Shown here: piece by piece, positions 60,401 through 64,000 of the stretch
Layout: each line of letters opens with the position of its first letter
Numbering within the stretch: position 1 is the first letter of the stretch
Program-made: the position numbers and the translations under genes
Notes under the pieces: generated by a model
Database searches by the model: none
What the model was told of the DNA's origin: nothing
The model's input: the letters and a program-made list of their open reading frames with translations, nothing else
Assembly (NCBI RefSeq): GCF_036226665.1
Contig: NZ_CP109007.1
Coordinates: forward strand, 744,001 to 808,000
DNA: 64,000 nucleotides
Direction of reading: 5' to 3'
Source: Streptomyces sp. NBC_00691
GTDB taxonomy: Bacteria > Actinomycetota > Actinomycetes > Streptomycetales > Streptomycetaceae

Positions 60401-63400
60401 GAAGCGTTCCGTTCGTAGGAGTCGTGGGTGAGGGTTGCGGGGTGCGGGGCGGGGACCGCCGCGGGTGGATGCCCCTGCGAGGCGCGCCACAGTGCGGCGT
60501 AGATCCCGTCCAGGGCGAGGAGTTCGTCGTGGGTGCCGTCCTCCCGGATGCGGCCGTCGTCGACGACGACGATGCGGTCGGCGCGGGAGGCGACGCTGAG
60601 GCGGTGGGCGACGATCAGGGCGGTGCGGCCGCTGACGAGGCGTTCGGTCGCCCGGTTGACCAGGGCCTCGGTGGCGAGGTCGAGGGCGGCGGTGGCCTCG
60701 TCGAGCAGGAGGATGTCGGGGCGGACGAGTTCCGCGCGGGCCAGCGAGACGAGTTGCCGCTGTCCGGCGGAGAGGTTGTGTCCGCCTTCGGTCACGCGGT
60801 GGTCGTAGCCGGAGTCGAGGGCGCTGAGGGTGTCGTGGGCGCCGACCCTGCGGGCCGCGTCGGTGACCTCGGCGTCGGTGGCGTCGGGCCGGCCGTAGGC
60901 GATGGCCTCGCGGACGGTTCCGGCGAAGAGGTAGGGCTCCTGGGGGACGACGCCGAGCCGTTTCCGGTAGGCGGTGAGGTCCAGGTCGCGCAGGTCGGTC
61001 CCGTCGACGCGGACGGTTCCGCGGGTCGGGTCGTGGAACCGGGCGGCGAGCTTGACGAGGGTCGACTTGCCGGCGCCGGTGGTGCCGACGAACGCGACGG
61101 TCTGGCCCTGCGGGATGCGCAGCCGGATCCCGGTCAGCGCCGGGCGGCCGTCGCGGTAGTGGAAGTCGACGTCGTCGAAGACGAGTTCGCCGCCCAGGGA
61201 GCGGACGGGGCGTGCGTCGGCGGCGTTCGGGGTGGTGCTGCGCAGCCGGAGGAGGTCCCGGATCCGCAGCAGGGACACCTGGGCCTGCTGGTAGCCGTCG
61301 AAGAGCTGGGAGAGCTGCTGCACCGGGACGAAGAACAGGTCCAGGTAGAGGAGGTAGGCGACGAGGGCGCCGACCGTCATGGTGCCCGCGGCCACCCGGT
61401 GCGCTCCGACGGCGAGGACGACGGCGGTGACGCAGGCCGCGAGGAGCTGGATGAAGGGGAAGTAGCGGGCGGAGAGGAGCTGGCCGCGGACGCGGGCGCG
61501 CCGGTAGGCGTCGCTGTGCCGGGCGAAGGCGGTGACGACGGAGTCCTCGCGGCGGAACGCCTGCACGGTGCGCATGGCGGCCGCGCTCTCCTGGAGGGCT
61601 CCGTTGACGACGGCGAGCCGTTCCCGGGCGTCCGCGTAACTGCGGGCGGAGGCCCGGCGGAAGACGACGGTGGCGAGAGCGATCGGCGGGAGGACGGCGA
61701 GGACGACGAGGAGCATCCCGGCGTCGGCGGCGCCGAGCGCGACGAGCACGCCGGCCAGGGTGAGGAGACTGACGAGGACGCCGATCAGACCGGTCTGGAG
61801 GAAGGAGGAGAGCGAGTCGACGTCGGTGGTCATCCGGGTGAGGGTGCGGCCGGACGCCTCGTTCTCGAAGTGGTCGAGCCCCAGGCGGTGCAGGTGCGCG
61901 AAGACCCGGATGCGCAGGCCGTACAGCAGCCGCTCCCCCGTGCGTCCGGTGACCCGGACCGCGGCCCACTGGACGGCGTACTGGGCGAGGACGAGGGCCA
62001 GCGCGGTGAGGGAGGCCGTGGCGACGACGCCGAGGGCGAGGCGGTGGGCGCCGCCCTCGATGCCCTGGCGCAGGACGAGGGGCAGGGTGAGTCCGGCGAG
62101 CGCGTCGGTGACGACCAGGGCGAGGCCGAGGGCGAGCGGCAGGCGGTGGCCGCGCAGCAGGTGGCGCAGTCCGAACTCTCCGTCGCCGTGGGTCCGGGGG
62201 TCGCGGGCGGCCGCCGCCTCGTCGACGCCGGGGAGGTCGAGGGCCGGCGGCAGCGCCGCGACGCGGGCCTGCATGCGCGCGGCCGCGGAGTGCGGGGCGG
62301 TGGCGGTCTTCGGGATGGTGGGCGCGGGGCGCTTCCCGTGCCCGGCGGGGGCCTGCGGCGGGGCGGCGGCTTCGTCACCCGGGGCCGTGGCCGGCTCGTG
62401 CTGGAGGATCGTGCGGTAGAGCGGGCAGCGGGCGGCGAGTTCGTGGTGGGTGCCGTGGTCGACGATCCGGCCGTGGTCGAGTACGGCGATCCGGTCGGCG
62501 AGGGCGAGGGTGGAGCGGCGGCGGGCGACGATCAGGGTGGTGCGGTCCCCGGCCCGGTCGCGCAGGGCGTCGTGGATGCGCTGCTCGACGCGGGCGTCGA
62601 CGGCGGAGGTGGCGTCGTCGAGGAAGAGGACGCGGGGGGTGGCGGCGAGGGCGCGGGCGAGGGCGAGGCGCTGGCGCTGTCCGCCGGACAGGGCGCCGCG
62701 TTCGCCGAGGACCGTGGCGTAGCCGTCGGGCAGGGCGGTGACGAAGGTGTGGGCCTGGGCGGTGCGGGCGGCGGCGTGGATCTCGGCGTCGGTGGCGTCG
62801 GGCCGGCCGTAGGCGATGGCCTCGCGGACGGTTCCGGTGAGGAGGGCGGCGTCCTCGGGGACGCCGGCGACGGCGCCGCGCAGGGAGGCGTAGGTCAGGT
62901 CGCGGACGTCGGCGCCGCCGATCCGCACGGCTCCCTCGGAGACGTCGTGGAACCGGGAGAGGAGCAGGGCGAGGGTGGACTTGCCCGACCCGGGGGCGCC
63001 GACGAGGGCCAGGGTCTCGCCGGGTTCGATGCGGAGCGAGAGGTCGGTGAGGACGGGCCGGCCGGCGCCGTAGGCGAAGGTGACGTGGTCGAACTCGACG
63101 CCGAGGGGGCCTTCTTCGGGGAGCCGTGCCGTGCCCTCGGTCAGCACCGGGCGGGTGTCGATCACTTCGAGGACCCGCTCGATCCCGGCGCCGGCCTGCT
63201 GGCCCATGGTGAGCAGCGCGGCGAGCGTCTTGACGGGGCCGACGAGCTGGGCGAGGTAGGAGGAGAAGGCGAGGAGGGCGCCGAGGCTGAGTTCGCCGCG
63301 GGCCGCGAGCCAGCCGCCGACGGCGAGGGCGCCGACCTGTCCGAGGGAGGGGACGCACTGGAGGGCGGGCCCGTAGCGGGCGTTGAGCCGTACGGCGCGC

Positions 63401-64000
63401 ATCCGGCCGGCGAAGAGCCGCCGGGCGGCGTCGGCGAGCCGGTCTCTCTCCCGCTGTTCCTGGCCGAATCCCTTGACGACGCGGATGCCGGCGGTGGAGC
63501 TGGCGACGACTCCGGCGACGGCGGCGGCCTGGTTCTGGGCGTACCAGGTCGCGGGGTAGAGCCAGGTGCGGCTGCGTCGGCCGATGAACCACAGGGCGGG
63601 GACGAGGGCGAGTGCGACCAGGGCGAGGAGCGGGGAGAGCAGCGCGATGAGGACGAGGGAGACGAGGAGGAGGGCCGCGCTGGAGATCGCCGTGGGCAGG
63701 GTGGAGACGAGCCCGAAGACCATGTTGAGGTCTCCGGAGGAGCGGCCGAGGAGCTGACCGGTGCTCAGTTCGTCGCGGCGTACGCCGTCCAGGCGGGAGA
63801 GCGACCGGATCAGGTCGACCCGCAGGTCGTGCTGGACGTCGGCGGCGAGCCGTCCGGCGTGGTGGCGGCGGAGGTGGGCGGCGAGGTAGCCGAGCGCGGC
63901 GACGGCGAGCAGGGCTCCGGTCCACAGGGCGGCGGAGCGGGCGGGGCGCAGGACGACGTCGTCGACGATCACCATGGTGACGAGGGGGACGAGGGCGCTG
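60397..64000 (-). CDS. Fused two-half ABC exporter (5' end beyond window)
   Basis: At least 1,200 residues; the gene starts beyond base 64000. It has two complete half-transporters in one chain, TMD1-NBD1-linker-TMD2-NBD2, of the ABC_tran/ABC_membrane (type IV exporter) class. NBD1 has Walker A GAPGSGKST, signature LSGGQRQR, Walker B FLDDATSAVD and H-loop VARRRS, so the catalytic Glu is Asp and the switch His is Arg. NBD2 has GTTGAGKST, LSAGQRQL, LLLDEATAALD and VAHRLS, so it is canonical. The linker (about residues 530-570) is Ala/Pro-rich. It is translated with ispH, which suggests that it exports the product of an isoprenoid pathway, although the substrate is unknown. Confidence 0.92.
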   Translation of the reverse strand, partial: SALVPLVTMVIVDDVVLRPARSAALWTGALLAVAALGYLAAHLRRHHAGRLAADVQHDLRVDLIRSLSRLDGVRRDELSTGQLLGRSSGDLNMVFGLVSTLPTAISSAALLLVSLVLIALLSPLLALVALALVPALWFIGRRSRTWLYPATWYAQNQAAAVAGVVASSTAGIRVVKGFGQEQRERDRLADAARRLFAGRMRAVRLNARYGPALQCVPSLGQVGALAVGGWLAARGELSLGALLAFSSYLAQLVGPVKTLAALLTMGQQAGAGIERVLEVIDTRPVLTEGTARLPEEGPLGVEFDHVTFAYGAGRPVLTDLSLRIEPGETLALVGAPGSGKSTLALLLSRFHDVSEGAVRIGGADVRDLTYASLRGAVAGVPEDAALLTGTVREAIAYGRPDATDAEIHAAARTAQAHTFVTALPDGYATVLGERGALSGGQRQRLALARALAATPRVLFLDDATSAVDARVEQRIHDALRDRAGDRTTLIVARRRSTLALADRIAVLDHGRIVDHGTHHELAARCPLYRTILQHEPATAPGDEAAAPPQAPAGHGKRPAPTIPKTATAPHSAAARMQARVAALPPALDLPGVDEAAAARDPRTHGDGEFGLRHLLRGHRLPLALGLALVVTDALAGLTLPLVLRQGIEGGAHRLALGVVATASLTALALVLAQYAVQWAAVRVTGRTGERLLYGLRIRVFAHLHRLGLDHFENEASGRTLTRMTTDVDSLSSFLQTGLIGVLVSLLTLAGVLVALGAADAGMLLVVLAVLPPIALATVVFRRASARSYADARERLAVVNGALQESAAAMRTVQAFRREDSVVTAFARHSDAYRRARVRGQLLSARYFPFIQLLAACVTAVVLAVGAHRVAAGTMTVGALVAYLLYLDLFFVPVQQLSQLFDGYQQAQVSLLRIRDLLRLRSTTPNAADARPVRSLGGELVFDDVDFHYRDGRPALTGIRLRIPQGQTVAFVGTTGAGKSTLVKLAARFHDPTRGTVRVDGTDLRDLDLTAYRKRLGVVPQEPYLFAGTVREAIAYGRPDATDAEVTDAARRVGAHDTLSALDSGYDHRVTEGGHNLSAGQRQLVSLARAELVRPDILLLDEATAALDLATEALVNRATERLVSGRTALIVAHRLSVASRADRIVVVDDGRIREDGTHDELLALDGIYAALWRASQGHPPAAVPAPHPATLTHDSYERNAS

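Noticed and set aside
60397..63975. Alternative plus-strand and second-frame frames inside the ABC exporter and MEP genes
   Set aside because: They are low-complexity Arg/Pro-rich shadows without ribosome sites; the minus-strand frames have complete enzyme motifs.

Overview
The window looks like a Streptomyces chromosome: it is about 70% G+C with strong third-position G/C bias, has many GTG starts and GGAGG-type ribosome sites, and carries typical streptomycete families (streptophobe, DUF6777, DUF6131, DUF1876, snapalysin, class F sortase, WYL, TetR and GntR regulators). No tRNA, rRNA, CRISPR array, intact insertion sequence or prophage was seen. The mix of accessory genes and at least eight decayed gene remnants fits a chromosome arm or sub-arm rather than the core.

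1-7.9 kb: a class II aldolase-like gene, a TetR regulator, and a three-gene signalling unit. That unit is a twin-FHA ABC transporter, a protein with three PTQVV motifs and a soluble Ser/Thr kinase. The layout recalls the Mycobacterium tuberculosis pknF-Rv1747 pair. A WYL regulator divergent from a RidA protein follows. 8-14 kb: a lipoprotein with no normal start codon, a streptophobe membrane protein, a DUF6777 protein, a wrecked MocR gene and an FBP zinc protein. 14-18 kb: a probable glutarate/glutaryl-CoA locus (acyl-CoA dehydrogenase, CaiB/BaiF CoA-transferase, GntR regulator) with two palindromes between the divergent genes. 18-23.5 kb: a TetR regulator, a secreted M19-like hydrolase with an F5/8 domain, a secreted beta-propeller, and CBS-BON and DUF1876 stress proteins. 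23.5-31 kb: mixed metabolism (MDMPI-like protein, Hsp31/PfpI, LysR, cold-shock protein, ComB-like protein, PrpE-like synthetase).

31-35 kb: small stress-type genes (hemerythrin, STAS-like, CsbD, DUF6131, YihY, PRC-barrel), some with SigB-like promoters, then the snapalysin protease. 35-42 kb holds the least explained systems. One is a two-gene operon of paired 2-oxoglutarate/Fe(II) oxygenase-like proteins. The other is a three-gene operon of an Asp/Gly/Ala-repeat peptide, a JmjC oxygenase and a sucrase/ferredoxin-like protein. 42-56 kb: a multidomain SpoIIE phosphatase, a flavin reductase, small stress proteins, an SGNH hydrolase, an M4 metalloprotease, a serine hydrolase, a sortase with its likely membrane-anchored partner, and a holin/DUF3618/DUF4235 operon whose last gene is frameshifted.

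56-64 kb: after a junction of gene debris lies a minus-strand operon of a fused two-domain ABC exporter (running off the window), ispH, dxs and ispG. This is a set of MEP-pathway genes that probably supplies isoprenoid precursors to a terpenoid cluster continuing beyond position 64000. Convergent gene pairs are separated by long perfect hairpins. Several regulators and enzymes appear to have leaderless transcripts (a TANNNT box 6-7 nt before the start codon and no ribosome site).
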